DNA from: Telluria antibiotica
GTDB lineage: Bacteria; Pseudomonadota; Gammaproteobacteria; Burkholderiales; Burkholderiaceae_D
DNA length: 64,000 nucleotides
NCBI RefSeq assembly: GCF_011682055.1
Contig: NZ_JAAQOM010000025.1
Location: 26,709-90,708 of the forward strand
Reading direction: 5' to 3'
Part shown: in pieces, positions 25,257 through 36,088 of the stretch
Numbering within the stretch: position 1 is the first letter of the stretch
Layout: each line of letters opens with the position of its first letter
The notes under the pieces: model-generated
Databases searched by the model: none
Told to the model about the DNA's origin: nothing
What the model saw: only the letters and a program-made list of their open reading frames with translations
Position numbers and translations under genes: made by a program

Positions 25257-26770
25257 CACCGTACCGTTCCACCGCCAGGACAGCATGCGCGCTGACGCTG
25301 ATGGCAGCCACGCTGGCCGCCTGCACCACCGTCGGCCCCGACTACCACGTGCCGAAAGAGGCCGTGATCCGGCGCGACGCGGCCAACGCCCCGTTCATGG
25401 GCGCGGCCGAGACGCCGTTCAAGTCCGAACCGCTGCCGCCCGACTGGTGGCATCTGTACCAGGACCCGCTGCTCGACAAGCTGATCGCCAAGGCCTTCGC
25501 CAACAACACCGACCTGCGCATGGCCGCCGCCAACCTGCAGCGCGCGCACGGCGTGCTGGAAGAGGTCGAGGAAAAGAAACGCCCCGAAGTCGAAGCCAGC
25601 GTCGCCCCGCTGTACGGCCGCATCGCGGGCGCCCAACTGGGCATTCCCGAACAACTGCCCACCGACGGCTTGTACGACGGTGACATCAAGATCGGCTACA
25701 CACTCGACCTGTGGGGCCGCATCCGCCGCGCCGTCGAAGCGTCGGAAGCGGACGTGGAAGCCGCACAAGCTGCCAGCGACCTGACCCACGTGATCGTCGC
25801 CGCCGACACGACCCGCGCCTATGCGGAAGCGTGTTCGGCGGGTTACCAGCTCAAGGTGGCACAGCAATCGGTGGACTTGCAGGCAAAATTTGCCAAGCTC
25901 ACGGCCGAACGCGTCCTGCGCGGCCGCGGCATCGCCATCGATAATTCCCGTGCCCAAGCCCAGCTCGACCAACTGCGCGCGAACCTGCCGCCGCTGGAAG
26001 CCCGCCGTCGCACGGCACTGTACCGTCTTGCCGTTTTGACCGGTGAAGTGCCGAGCAAGTTCCCTGCCGAGGTTGCGCAATGCGCCACACCGCCGCGCGT
26101 CGCGTCAACGATTCCGGTCGGCGACGGCGCCGCCCTGCTGCGTCGCCGTCCGGACGTGCGCCAGGCCGAACGCCTGCTCGCGGGCGCGACCGCGCGCATC
26201 GGCGTGGCGACGGCCGAGCTGTACCCGAACATCACGTTGGGCGCATCGGTCGGCGCGGTCGGCATGATGAGCCAGTTCAACGATGCGAACACGTGGAAAT
26301 TCAGCCTGGGCCCGCTGATCTCGTGGAACCTGCCGGCGACCAGTTCGGCCCGGTCCCACATCGCACAAGCGAAGGCCGGCACGGCCGGTGCGCTGGCCCG
26401 CTTCGACGGCGTCGTGCTGAACGCGCTGCGCGAAACGGAAAGCGCGCTGACGGTCTATGCTCGCGAGCTCGACCGCAACGCGGCGCTGCGCGCCGCCCGC
26501 GACCAGAGCGCACTGGCGTCGCGCCAGTCGGCCAAGCTGTACCAGTTCGGCCGCACGGACTTCCTGTCCCAGCTGGACGCGGAGCGCACGCTGGCGAGCG
26601 CCGAGAGCATGCTCGCCGCGTCGGATGCGCAGCTGGCGGCGGATCAGGTGCAGCTGTTCCTGGCGCTTGGGGGCGGGTGGGAGCATACGCGTGCGGCGCA
26701 TGGGGGCGAGCATGCGGCGGTCAAGGAAGGCAAGGATGGGCACGTTGCGCTGGTGACGCACGGCGAGTAA
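25253..26770 (+). CDS. NodT-family outer-membrane efflux lipoprotein
   Basis: 505 aa. Lipobox LAAC places the lipidated Cys at residue 24; VGPDYHVP follows as in NodT/OprM channels. Two OEP repeats contain DPLLDKLIAKAFANNTDLRMA, DLWGRIRRAVEAS and the later PDVRQAERLLAGATARIGVA. It forms the TolC-like exit duct of the efflux system. The ATG overlaps the adaptor stop (ATGA). The C-terminal ~35 residues (His/Gly/Glu/Lys-rich) are divergent. Confidence 0.92.
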   Translation: MTPYRSTARTACALTLMAATLAACTTVGPDYHVPKEAVIRRDAANAPFMGAAETPFKSEPLPPDWWHLYQDPLLDKLIAKAFANNTDLRMAAANLQRAHGVLEEVEEKKRPEVEASVAPLYGRIAGAQLGIPEQLPTDGLYDGDIKIGYTLDLWGRIRRAVEASEADVEAAQAASDLTHVIVAADTTRAYAEACSAGYQLKVAQQSVDLQAKFAKLTAERVLRGRGIAIDNSRAQAQLDQLRANLPPLEARRRTALYRLAVLTGEVPSKFPAEVAQCATPPRVASTIPVGDGAALLRRRPDVRQAERLLAGATARIGVATAELYPNITLGASVGAVGMMSQFNDANTWKFSLGPLISWNLPATSSARSHIAQAKAGTAGALARFDGVVLNALRETESALTVYARELDRNAALRAARDQSALASRQSAKLYQFGRTDFLSQLDAERTLASAESMLAASDAQLAADQVQLFLALGGGWEHTRAAHGGEHAAVKEGKDGHVALVTHGE

Positions 26771-26819
26771 CTCTAAGTGGTGGTTACCGTGCCGCTGCAT
26801 TGCGGTTGCACGGTGGACG

Positions 26820-26870
26820 ACTCGTCATTGAGTCCCCTGGACTCGTCATTGAGTCCCCCGGACTCAATGA
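26820..26870. repeat. Tandem repeat plus perfect palindrome after the efflux operon
   Basis: ACTCGTCATTGAGTCCCC occurs at 26820-26837 and again at 26841-26858 (21-bp period). The second copy forms a perfect hairpin: TCATTGAGTCC (26846-26856) with GGACTCAATGA (26860-26870). The rest of 26871-27061, between convergent operons, holds two degenerate copies of a 24-bp word at 26894 and 27015 and no gene. Confidence 0.5.
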
Positions 26871-27061
26871 CTCCACGCGTTCAAGCAATCTCCTTCGATA
26901 TCAGGACCGTGCGATCCACCGTCGCGGATCACCGCGTGGGCGGCTGAGACCGCGCGGCTGCCCTACCGCCCGCGGCGTAGCCGTCCACCCTACGTTAGCG
27001 TTCAGCCGGCCGTCTTCGATGCCAGGACTGTTCGATCCGGTGCCGCCGTCCACCCGACCCG

Positions 27062-29277
27062 TCAAAGCAATTTATCGAGCGTAATGGGCAAGTCGCGCAC
27101 CCGCTTTCCAGTCGCATGAAATACCGCGTTTGCAATCGCGGCGCCTACGCCCGTGATGCCGATCTCGCCGATGCCCTTGGCGCCCAGCGGGTTCACGTGC
27201 GGGTCGTCCTCGTCGACGATCTGCACGTCGATGGACTGGACGTCGGCATTCGTCGGCACGTGGTATTCGGCGAGGTTGCCGTTCACCGCGCGGCCTGCGC
27301 GCTTGTCGATTATCGTTTCTTCGAAGAGCGCCAGGCTGATGCCCCAGACGATGCCACCCATCAGCTGGCTGTAGCCCGTCTTTTCGTTCATCAGCTTGCC
27401 GACGCCGTAGACGCCGACCACGCGCGGCACGCGGATCTCGCCGAGGTCTTCGTCGACCGTCACTTCGACGAATACGGCACCGAACGCATGCATCGAATAC
27501 TTCTGTTTCTCGTCGCCCGGCTCCGCCCTGGCCGTCACTTCCACCGGACCGCCATGGCGCGCGGCGATGGCCTGCATGCCCTCGCGCCGGGCCGGCTCGT
27601 CCAGCAGGTAGAGCTCGCCGCCATCCGACGTCGCGTCCACACCGACCTCGTCGGCCGTCGCGCCGAACAAAGGCGAGCGCTCGTCCGCCGCGGCGATGCC
27701 GAGCAGTTTCAGGCGCAGCGCCGTCCCCGCTGCCTGCACGGCCGGTGCCACGCTGGCCACCGTCATCGATCCGCCGGAGACGGGCGCCTCCGGCATCTGC
27801 GAATCACCCAACTCGAAGCGCACGCGGTCGACCGGCACGCAGAGCGCATCCGCCGCGACTTGCGTCATGACAGTATAGGTGCCTGTGCCGAGGTCTTGCG
27901 TCCCGGAGCGGAACAGCGCGGTGCCGTCCGGCAGCAGCGTCGCGGCGCATTCCGCCGGCATGCGGTTGGTCGGATAGCTGGCCGTCGCCATGCCCCAGCC
28001 GACCAGCTTGTTCCCCTGCCGCATCGAGCGCGGCTGCAGCTTGCGGTCGCGCCAGCCGAAGCGCTCGGCACCGATCTCGTAGCACTGGCGCAGCGATTTA
28101 CTGGAGAACGGCAGGCCCTTGCCGGGGTCCCGTTCCGTGTAGTTTTTCATGCGCAGATCGAGCGGGTCCATATGCAGTTCGTAGGCGAGCTCGTCGATCG
28201 CGCAATCCTGGGCGTACGAACCCGTCGCTTCCCCGGGCGCGCGCATGAACGTGGGCGTGCCCAGGTGCATGCGCGCGAGCCGGTGCGACGTTTCCTGGTT
28301 CGGACTCTCGTACATCATGCGCGTGACGAGGCCGCATGGCTCGGTCCAGTCCTCGAACATCGACGTGTAGGCGATCGTATCGTGGGCGGACGCCGTCATG
28401 CGTCCATCAGGCAGCGCCGCCATGCGCATGCGCTGTTCCGTGTTGGGTCGGCAGCCAACCGGGCCGAACATCTGGCTGCGGTCCAGCGACAGTTTCACCG
28501 GACGCCCGACCTGCTTCGCCGCCATCGCCGCCAGCACGACGTGCGACCACGCGGAGCCTTTACAGCCGAAGCCGCCGCCCACATAAGGGCAGACCGCCGT
28601 GACGTTCTCCGGCGGGATGTCGAAGATGCTCGCGACGATGCGCTGCACGCCTTTCATGTATTGCGTCGAGTCGTGCAGGATGAGGCGGTCGCCCTGCCAC
28701 TCGGCGATCGTCGCATGCGTCTCGAGCGGGTTGTGGTGCTCGATCGGGGTCGTGTACGTGACGTCGATCCGCGCGCTGCCGGACAGCAGGCCGGCGTGCA
28801 GGTCGCCGCGCTTCGTGTCGGTTTCTTCCGCCAACACCTTGTCCGGCGGGTGCACTGCCTGCTTCGCCTGCTCGAAGTCGAGCACGGCGGGCTCGCGTTC
28901 GTACTCGATGCGCAGCCGCGCGCCCGCCTCGCGCGCGCGCTCGTACGTGTCGGCCACGATGACGGCGACGGGCTGGTTGTTGTAATGGACCTCGTCTTCC
29001 TGCAGCAGGGTCAGCCGGCGGCCGACGGGTGGCTGAATCTTGCCGTGCTTCGTCTTTTGCGGCAGCCGGAAGGCGTTCTCGTGCGTCATTACGAGCAGCA
29101 CGCCAGGGATCTCGCGCGCCGTGCTGTCGTCGATGGCGAGCACGCGGCCGCTGGGGATCGTGCTCGTCACGAGGACCGCATGAACGACGTTGGCGACCGG
29201 ATGCTCGGCCGAGTAGCGCGCCGCGCCGCTGACTTTCGCCCAGGCGTCGACGCGATTGATGGGTGCGCCCGTGATGG

Positions 29278-29281
<4 letters not shown>
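27062..29281 (-). CDS. paoC: Aldehyde oxidoreductase molybdopterin subunit (PaoC-like)
   Basis: 739 aa, xanthine oxidase family large subunit. Moco-binding blocks are present: VGGGFGCKGS, RAPGEATGSYAQDCAIDELA, and the C-terminal GAKGIGEIGITG whose Glu is the conserved active-site base. Length matches E. coli PaoC (732). It oxidises aldehydes, often aromatic, to acids. The start overlaps the FAD subunit stop by 4 bases. The adjacent aromatic-acid efflux operon converges from the left, a possible but unproven functional link. Confidence 0.9.
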
Positions 29282-30300
<1,019 letters not shown>

Positions 30301-30310
30301 GCATGATCTC

Positions 30311-30889
30311 CTAGGCCTGGCGCAAGACCACGCTGTGGATGGCCTTGACGATGTTGGGATAGGCGCCGCAACGGCACAGGTTGCCGCTCATGCGTTCGCG
30401 GATCTCGTCTTCCGACAGCGCGCCCGGGGCCAGTTGCTCGCCGTCCGTCAGCATGCTGGCCTGCCTTGCCTTCACTTCGTCCAGCAAGGCCACCGCCGAA
30501 CAGATCTGGCCCGGCGTGCAATAGCCGCACTGGAACCCGTCGCAATCCATGAACGCCTGCTGCATCGGGTGCGGCTGCCCTTCCTGGCCCAGGCCTTCGA
30601 CGGTCGTGATGTCGCGACCGTCGTGCATGACCGCCAGCGTCAGGCAGGCATTGATGCGCTGGCCGTCCACGAGGACCGTACACGCGCCGCACTGGCCACG
30701 GTCGCACCCCTTCTTGGTGCCCGTGAGGCCCAGCACTTCGCGCAGCGCGTCCAGCAACGTCACGCGCGGCTCGATCATGAGCTCGTGTTCGGCGCCATTG
30801 ATCCGCAAGGTAAGCGGTTGTGGCGGAGCATAGGACAGCGGCGCGTCCTGCGCACGCTGTTCCAATAGGCTTTGGTCGTCGTCTGGCAT
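30311..30889 (-). CDS. paoA: Aldehyde oxidoreductase [2Fe-2S] subunit (PaoA-like)
   Basis: 192 aa from ATG 30889 (MPDDDQSLL); an upstream TTG would add 10 codons. Plant-type ferredoxin cluster: KKGCDRGQCGACTV plus INAC. C-terminal second cluster: FQCGYCTPGQI and NLCRCGAYPNI. Unlike E. coli PaoA, which has a Tat leader, the N-terminus here shows no twin-Arg signal, so the complex is probably cytoplasmic. First gene of the operon. Confidence 0.9.
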   Translation of the reverse strand: MPDDDQSLLEQRAQDAPLSYAPPQPLTLRINGAEHELMIEPRVTLLDALREVLGLTGTKKGCDRGQCGACTVLVDGQRINACLTLAVMHDGRDITTVEGLGQEGQPHPMQQAFMDCDGFQCGYCTPGQICSAVALLDEVKARQASMLTDGEQLAPGALSEDEIRERMSGNLCRCGAYPNIVKAIHSVVLRQA

Positions 30890-31227
30890 TGCTGTACTCG
30901 CTTCCGAAATGGCAGGCAACCGTCAGACCGGTCCCGGTTCGCACGGGTTCCTGCGCAGGCTGATAAGGAATGAGGTCGCTGTTCGATCCTTGATCCAGGC
31001 CAGCGGTGCGCAAGGCGCAGCGCAACCGGCGCGATCATGGGCGAATGCCGGTGCATCATCTCCGAAATCAAAAAATCGGGGAGCGCGTCAGAACAAATTC
31101 TTTAAAGAAATCAATTACTTAAAGAATTTTCTCGAACGAGAGGCCGGCATGCGCCGTTGCGGCCGGTGTTTGAAGGGCTCTATACTCGGCAGTGATGCAT
31201 GAAAGCATCGCCAACCCGGAAACGACC
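30890..31227. promoter_or_regulatory. Divergent promoter region with AT-rich inverted repeat
   Basis: 338 bp without a gene between paoA and the lipoprotein gene. It contains AAATTCTTTAA (31095-31105) and TTAAAGAATTT (31119-31129), a perfect 11-bp inverted repeat with a 13-bp spacer in a low-GC island. This is a candidate regulator site or promoter for either divergent unit. Confidence 0.4.
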
Positions 31228-31650
31228 ATGCGCTCCACCTTGCTCCTGTTGACACCGCTATTGCTGCTGGCCGGCTGCGTCAACGAATCAGCCAGCTATA
31301 CGATCGACGGCAACGACCACGCCCTGACGGTGGTCGTTACGCAGGACTATTTCTGGAGCAAGCAAGCCGGCCTGAGAGTGATCGCGTCGCGTCTGCCGGA
31401 CTGCCAGCGCCAGTTCGATCTCGGCAAGACGCCGCTGGCCGATCTGAACGTGGAGCTGTTCTCGACGGGTGACGAAACGTTCCTGCTGCGCTCGGGCGAC
31501 GAGATGTGGCAGGTGGAGACGCGCGATTGCAGGCAGTTGCCGGAGCCGTCGGACAATGTCCGGGCCCAGCCGATCGGCGTGTTCCACATGGACGCGAAAA
31601 AGAAACTCGTGTTCGACCCGGCCGAAGGGTCGGTCGCGAACGCCCGCTGA
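31228..31650 (+). CDS. Small lipoprotein of unknown function
   Basis: 140 aa from ATG 31228 (MRSTLLLLTPLLLLAGC); the open frame begins 36 bases earlier. The lipobox LAGC gives lipidated Cys17 and residue +2 is Val, so outer-membrane sorting is expected. The mature part is a compact domain with two Cys (in LPDCQRQF and RDCRQLP) that may pair. No family recognised; monocistronic. Confidence 0.7.
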   Translation: MRSTLLLLTPLLLLAGCVNESASYTIDGNDHALTVVVTQDYFWSKQAGLRVIASRLPDCQRQFDLGKTPLADLNVELFSTGDETFLLRSGDEMWQVETRDCRQLPEPSDNVRAQPIGVFHMDAKKKLVFDPAEGSVANAR

Positions 31651-31671
31651 TCCGTCCCGCCAAGCCTCGGT

Positions 31672-31995
31672 TCAGCCCTGCCCCGTCAGCTGGCGCAGGC
31701 GGGCGATTTCGGCCGTGCGCCCGAGCCGCTCGAGCGCCTGTTCGAGCAGTGTACGGTCGCCCTCGCGCAACATCGTCCATTGCGTGAAGTACTCGTGCAC
31801 GGTACGCCAGGGCGGGAACTCGGGCGGCATGCTGCGCCAGGCACTGCCTGTGTGGAGGAAGTACAGGACGGCGCAGAAGACATCGTACAGATCGTGCTTG
31901 CGGGGCCGGGTCTTGCGGCGCGCCGCCTCCAGCATTTCACGCACGGTCTCGAATTGCTCACGCGGTACATCACTTGGAAAGGTAGGCCTGGCCAT
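31672..31995 (-). mobile_element. IS5-family transposase ORFA, solitary (fragment)
   Basis: 107 aa from ATG 31995 (MARPTFPSDV). Residues ~5-80 match the N-terminal DUF4096 domain of IS5/IS427 transposases: KHDLYDVFCAVLYFLHTGSAWR and PPEFPPWRTVHEYFTQW. The DDE catalytic partner ORFB is absent on both sides, and no clear terminal inverted repeats are seen. It is a remnant or a domesticated DNA-binding protein. The 32026-32222 gap holds nothing else recognised. Confidence 0.7.
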
Positions 31996-32222
31996 GTCGA
32001 TCGCCTCAAATTCGCTTGGAGACACGTGATCCGGAACAGGTTCCCGATCATCGACGGGCGTAGCGCATTGTCGCGACAGAATCGAACACGAGCGCCCAGT
32101 AAATACAGTCTAGCAGCGTGTTCGGAATCCTGGCACTTTTTTTTGAAGCGGCATGCGCGCCGCATCGCGCCACCGGCACAGCGTGGCAGAGAAGAAACAT
32201 GGGGCGGCGCGCCGCCCGCAGA

Positions 32223-32789
32223 TCAGTCGCGCGCCAGCGACAGGAATTCGGTGCGCAGCGCCAGGTTGGGCTGCAGTTCGCCCAGCAACGCCGACGTGAT
32301 GGTTTCCTCGCCGGGCGTGCGGATGCCGCGGCTTTCCATGCACATGTGGCGGCACTTGATGACGACACCGACCGCTTTCGGTTCCAGCACTTCCATCAAG
32401 GTATTGGCGATCTGCACCGTCAGGCGTTCCTGCACCTGCAGGCGCTTGGAAAACACGTCGACGAGACGGGTCAGCTTCGACAGTCCGACGATCTTCCCGT
32501 TCGGCAGATAGCCCACCGTCGCCTTGCCGAAGAACGGCGCCAGGTGGTGCTCGCAATGGCTGTAGACGGGGATGCCGCGCACCACGATCAATTCGTTGTA
32601 TTCCTCGGCCCCGTCCTCGAACGCCTTGAGGATCTCGACCGGATCCTGGTCGTAGCCGGAAGTCCAGTGTTTCCAGGCCTTGGCGACACGCGCGGGCGTC
32701 TCGTGCAGGCCGGAGCGGTTGGGATCTTCGCCAAGGCTGGACAACAGGCGCCGCCAGTCGTTCTCGGTGAAGACTTCTTTGTCAGACAT
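32223..32789 (-). CDS. folE: GTP cyclohydrolase I
   Basis: 188 aa from ATG 32789 (MSDKEVFTENDWRRLL); a long in-frame extension upstream is non-coding. It converts GTP to 7,8-dihydroneopterin triphosphate, the first step of folate/tetrahydrobiopterin synthesis. Zinc ligands are seen in VYSHCEHHLAPF (Cys, His) and CRHMCMESRGIR (Cys). GKATVGYLPNGKIVGLSKL is the family signature. Cytoplasmic homodecamer. No folate operon partners adjoin it. Confidence 0.95.
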   Translation of the reverse strand: MSDKEVFTENDWRRLLSSLGEDPNRSGLHETPARVAKAWKHWTSGYDQDPVEILKAFEDGAEEYNELIVVRGIPVYSHCEHHLAPFFGKATVGYLPNGKIVGLSKLTRLVDVFSKRLQVQERLTVQIANTLMEVLEPKAVGVVIKCRHMCMESRGIRTPGEETITSALLGELQPNLALRTEFLSLARD

Positions 32790-32936
32790 GGTTAACCCTA
32801 AAATTTTCGATTGCCGAGAGTATATAGAAAATGGAGCGGATCCACAGACGGCAACGGCATTTGCGCAAATCGGACTGGACGCGTTCACGGATGCGCTAGC
32901 GTAGTCGACGTCCTTGTCACTGCGGGGGAGAACACC

Positions 32937-33824
32937 ATGCTCGGAAGCACTGTCCTGGAAGTCGCGATCGGCCTGACATTTTGTTATGGTACGGTCGCCC
33001 TGATCGTCAGCACCCTGCAGGAAGCGCTGGCCGCAGCATTCCGGCTGCGTGCCAACACGCTGCTCGCGGGCGTCAAGAGCATGCTCAACGACCCGTCCTT
33101 CGACGGTCTTGCACGTGCCGTCTACCTGCATCCGCTCGTCAATCCGCACGCGGACGGCATCGGGCCACCAGAACGGGCCGTGCGTACCAGGCCATCGTAC
33201 ATCGATCCGGCGCATTTTGCGATCGCGCTGGTCGACAGCCTGTGGCGCGTGCCGGGCGACTTCGTCCAGCTGGCCGGTGCCATCGAGACGATCCCCGATC
33301 CACAAGTCAAGCAGGTCGTGCGCGGGCTGTACGGGCGCGCGCGCGACCTCCAGCATTTCCAGGACATGCTGGCCGGCTGGTTCGACAACGCGATGGCGCG
33401 CATGTCGGGCGCCTACAAGCGGCGGCAACTGCTCGTCTCACTGTTGCTGGCGCTGCTGCTGGCGATCCTGTTCAACATCGACAGCATCCACCTGTTCCGC
33501 ACGTTGTGGCAGCAACCGACGCTGGCGGCGCACCTGCATGACATGGCGGGCGCCCCTATGCCGGGCGCCCTGAACCCCGCCCTGTTCGACGCCATGATGG
33601 CGCTGCCGATCGGCTGGACCCGCTTCCCGCCGGTGGCCGGCGCCGACTTCGCGCTGCAGGTCGCAGGATGGATCGTCACGGCGTCCACCGCGCTGTTCGG
33701 CGCCCCGTTCTGGTTCGACCTGATGCAGCGCGTCGTACGCGTACGCAGCACGGGCGTGCGGCCGGGAGACCTGCCGCCGGCACTGCGCGTGGAAAGCAAG
33801 GTCGCGGCCGCGCCGCTGCCGTGA
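32937..33824 (+). CDS. Integral membrane protein of unknown function
   Basis: 295 aa from ATG 32937, with GGGGGAG as ribosome site; the open frame further upstream lacks one. Three hydrophobic segments: ~5-28 (EVAIGLTFCYGTVALIVS), ~163-183 (LLVSLLLALLLAILFN) and ~235-258 before a PFWFDLMQR tail. A large soluble segment lies between the first two. The C-terminal PFWFDLMQRVVRVR block recurs in uncharacterised bacterial membrane proteins. Function not assignable. Confidence 0.7.
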   Translation: MLGSTVLEVAIGLTFCYGTVALIVSTLQEALAAAFRLRANTLLAGVKSMLNDPSFDGLARAVYLHPLVNPHADGIGPPERAVRTRPSYIDPAHFAIALVDSLWRVPGDFVQLAGAIETIPDPQVKQVVRGLYGRARDLQHFQDMLAGWFDNAMARMSGAYKRRQLLVSLLLALLLAILFNIDSIHLFRTLWQQPTLAAHLHDMAGAPMPGALNPALFDAMMALPIGWTRFPPVAGADFALQVAGWIVTASTALFGAPFWFDLMQRVVRVRSTGVRPGDLPPALRVESKVAAAPLP

Positions 33825-33848
33825 ACGGCCCGGCCCTGCCGTGCCGCC

Positions 33849-34685
33849 TCAGTGCCCGGGCGGACGGTGGCTGTCGACCAGCATGCTCGAGATCGAGACG
33901 TGCGGCACGCGTTCCGGCCATGTGTCGCCCGGTCCGAACCAGCGCGCCTCGGCGATCTCGTTCGGGTCGGTACGGATGTCGCCATCGAGGTAATCGGCCG
34001 TAAACGCGATCATCAGCGAATGGGGAAACGGCCACGACTGGCTGCCGAAATAACGCAGGTTGTGCACACGCAGGCCGACTTCCTCGAACACTTCACGGTG
34101 CACCGCTTCCTCGACCGATTCTCCCGCTTCCAGGAAGCCGGCCAGCGGCACGAAGCGCTTCACGGCGGACTGCGTGTGGAGTGCCAGCAGCACCTTGTCG
34201 CCGTCGCGGATCAAGACCATCATCGCCGGAGAAATGCGCGGATACGCCATGTGGCCGCAGTTCACGCATTTGAAGCAGCGTTCGCCCGTCGCCAGCACGG
34301 TGCCGCTGCCGCACGCGCCGCAGAACCGGTGCGTGCGCGCCCATTCGGCGATCTGGCAGGCGCGCGCCGCCACGCCGAGCCGGGCGTCGTCGAACTCGCC
34401 GAACAGCGAGCGCAATCCGCGCAGGGCATAGCCGGGAGGGACAAGCCCTTCGTCGTCGATCCACGCGGCCTGGCAGTACTGACCATCCAGCACGCCGACG
34501 GCCTGCAGGCGCTGCGGGTCGAGTTCGAGGTTGCGCACCGCGGCCTCGTCGGGCAGGCCGAGGTCGGCTTCGCGCACGAGCAGCCGCGTACCGTGGAAGA
34601 CGAAGGACAGCGGCGCGGCATCCTGCTGCGGAGCCATCAGGGGCGTGAACGAAGCGGGCGTCTGGAGCATGGGGTATCCGGTCAT
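33849..34685 (-). CDS. nudC: NAD(+) diphosphatase NudC
   Basis: 278 aa; ATG 34670 (MLQTP) is an equally plausible start. It hydrolyses NADH/NAD+ to NMN and AMP and removes NAD caps from RNA 5' ends. The zinc ribbon is complete (FCGACGSG and CFKCVNCGH), the Nudix box is canonical (GFLEAGESVEEAVHREVFEE), and SQSWPFPHSLM is the NudC-specific signature (usually SQPWPFP). Contrast the degenerate Nudix box of the regulator at 1592-2260. Confidence 0.93.
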   Translation of the reverse strand: MTGYPMLQTPASFTPLMAPQQDAAPLSFVFHGTRLLVREADLGLPDEAAVRNLELDPQRLQAVGVLDGQYCQAAWIDDEGLVPPGYALRGLRSLFGEFDDARLGVAARACQIAEWARTHRFCGACGSGTVLATGERCFKCVNCGHMAYPRISPAMMVLIRDGDKVLLALHTQSAVKRFVPLAGFLEAGESVEEAVHREVFEEVGLRVHNLRYFGSQSWPFPHSLMIAFTADYLDGDIRTDPNEIAEARWFGPGDTWPERVPHVSISSMLVDSHRPPGH

Positions 34686-34969
34686 CGATGGGACTGTCTT
34701 CGATGATACCGTCTTTCGCCATACCGTTCAGGACACTGCCCGCCGCGACAGGCGACAGGCATATGGATGGCTGAACTAATCCGGCATATCGCGCTCCAAG
34801 GTTGGGCTGGACCGTTGCGGCGCAACCCGACGACGCCCGGACGATGACGGCTGGTCCCGCCATGCCCGGCCCGGGCCGCGCCGACGAATCCTGCCGTACG
34901 GCGGTCCTCGCTGCAATGTTGCGTGTAGATGCCGGCACGTCCCCGTCGGGATGCGCCAAAGGAGGAAAC

Positions 34970-36022
34970 GTGTACCGCCGACCACTGCTGCAGCGCCTCG
35001 ACCTGCCTTCGGTTGTCGTGTTCCGCGCGCGCCAACTGGGCGACATGCTCTGCGCCGTCCCTGCGCTGCGCGCCCTGCGCGCCGCCGTACCTCGCGCGCG
35101 CATCGCACTGGTGGGCCAGCCCTGGGCGCGGCAATTCGCGGACCGGTTCGATGCGTACGTGGATGAATTCATCGCCTTCCCGGGCCATCCTTTGCTGTCC
35201 GAACAGCCGGCGCCGCAGGAGGCGCTCACGCATTTCTACACGACCGTCTGTCTCCGCCAATTTGCGTTGGCGTTGCAGTTGCACGGGAGCGGCGACGTGA
35301 GCAACGATATCGTCGGCGGCTTCGGCGCGCAAGCCATGGCCGGGTTCTGTCGCGGCGCGCCGGTCGTCCGCAACGGGACCGTCCTTTTCCCCTACCCGGA
35401 CGTCGGCGCAGAGCCGGAACGCCTGCTCTCCCTGCTGGCACAACTGGGCGCGCCATCGACAGGGGCGCACCTGGAATTCCCGCTGTCGCGCGACGACGAA
35501 GACGAGTGGCGTGACAGCGGTCTTGGCAAAACGCTCGTGCCCGGTGAATACCTCTGCATCCATCCGGGCGCACGCAAGCGGGGCACCTGCTGGCCGACGC
35601 ATCTGTTTGCGCAAGTCGGCGATTGCCTCGCGAGAGAATTCGGGCTCCAGGTCGTGTTGACAGGCGCCGCCAACGATGCGGGCCTGACTGCCGACGTGGC
35701 GAACCGCATGCGTCACACGCCGCTCGACGCGACCGCCGCGCTCTCCACCGGCGCGCTGGCCGTGCTGTTGCGCGATGCACGGCTCCTGATCTGCAACGAC
35801 ACCGACGTGTCCCACATCGCGGCCGGCCTGGGGCTCAAGAGCATCGTCGTGTTCGGCACGGCGGACATCGCTCGCTGGGCGCCGGTCGACCGCCACACGC
35901 ATCGCTGCATCTGGGATCCGGCCGCGGAGCGTGCCCACGTCGTGCTGCGACACGCGCGTGCCTTATTGTCCGGTACGGCGCCGAGCCGCCAGCGCAGTGT
36001 CGGCATGTGGCCTTACTGGTAG
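34970..36022 (+). CDS. Glycosyltransferase family 9 (heptosyltransferase-like)
   Basis: 350 aa from GTG 34970, chosen because AAAGGAGGAAAC directly precedes it; the frame stays open 168 bases further upstream without support. GT9 features: VVVFRARQLGDMLCAVPALRAL at the N-terminus, then YLCIHPGARKRGTCWP and a nucleotide-sugar site with NDTDVSHIAAGLGLKSIVVFG. It likely adds a heptose or other sugar to LPS core or a related glycolipid. The neighbouring DUF4254 gene, convergent at 36089, is a frequent genomic companion of GT9 genes. Confidence 0.88.
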   Translation: MYRRPLLQRLDLPSVVVFRARQLGDMLCAVPALRALRAAVPRARIALVGQPWARQFADRFDAYVDEFIAFPGHPLLSEQPAPQEALTHFYTTVCLRQFALALQLHGSGDVSNDIVGGFGAQAMAGFCRGAPVVRNGTVLFPYPDVGAEPERLLSLLAQLGAPSTGAHLEFPLSRDDEDEWRDSGLGKTLVPGEYLCIHPGARKRGTCWPTHLFAQVGDCLAREFGLQVVLTGAANDAGLTADVANRMRHTPLDATAALSTGALAVLLRDARLLICNDTDVSHIAAGLGLKSIVVFGTADIARWAPVDRHTHRCIWDPAAERAHVVLRHARALLSGTAPSRQRSVGMWPYW

Positions 36023-36088
36023 CGGCGGCGCGCATCATGCGGGCAGCGTGCCGGCGTCGGATGGCGTCCGGCGCATCGATGGTCGCGC

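Noticed and set aside
32811..32936. N-terminal extension of the membrane protein beginning MPRVYRKW
   Set aside because: No ribosome site, overlaps the folE promoter region; GGGGGAG precedes ATG 32937.
34802..34969. Upstream extension of the GT9 gene
   Set aside because: In frame but without a ribosome site; a perfect AAAGGAGG precedes GTG 34970 and the family N-terminus begins there.
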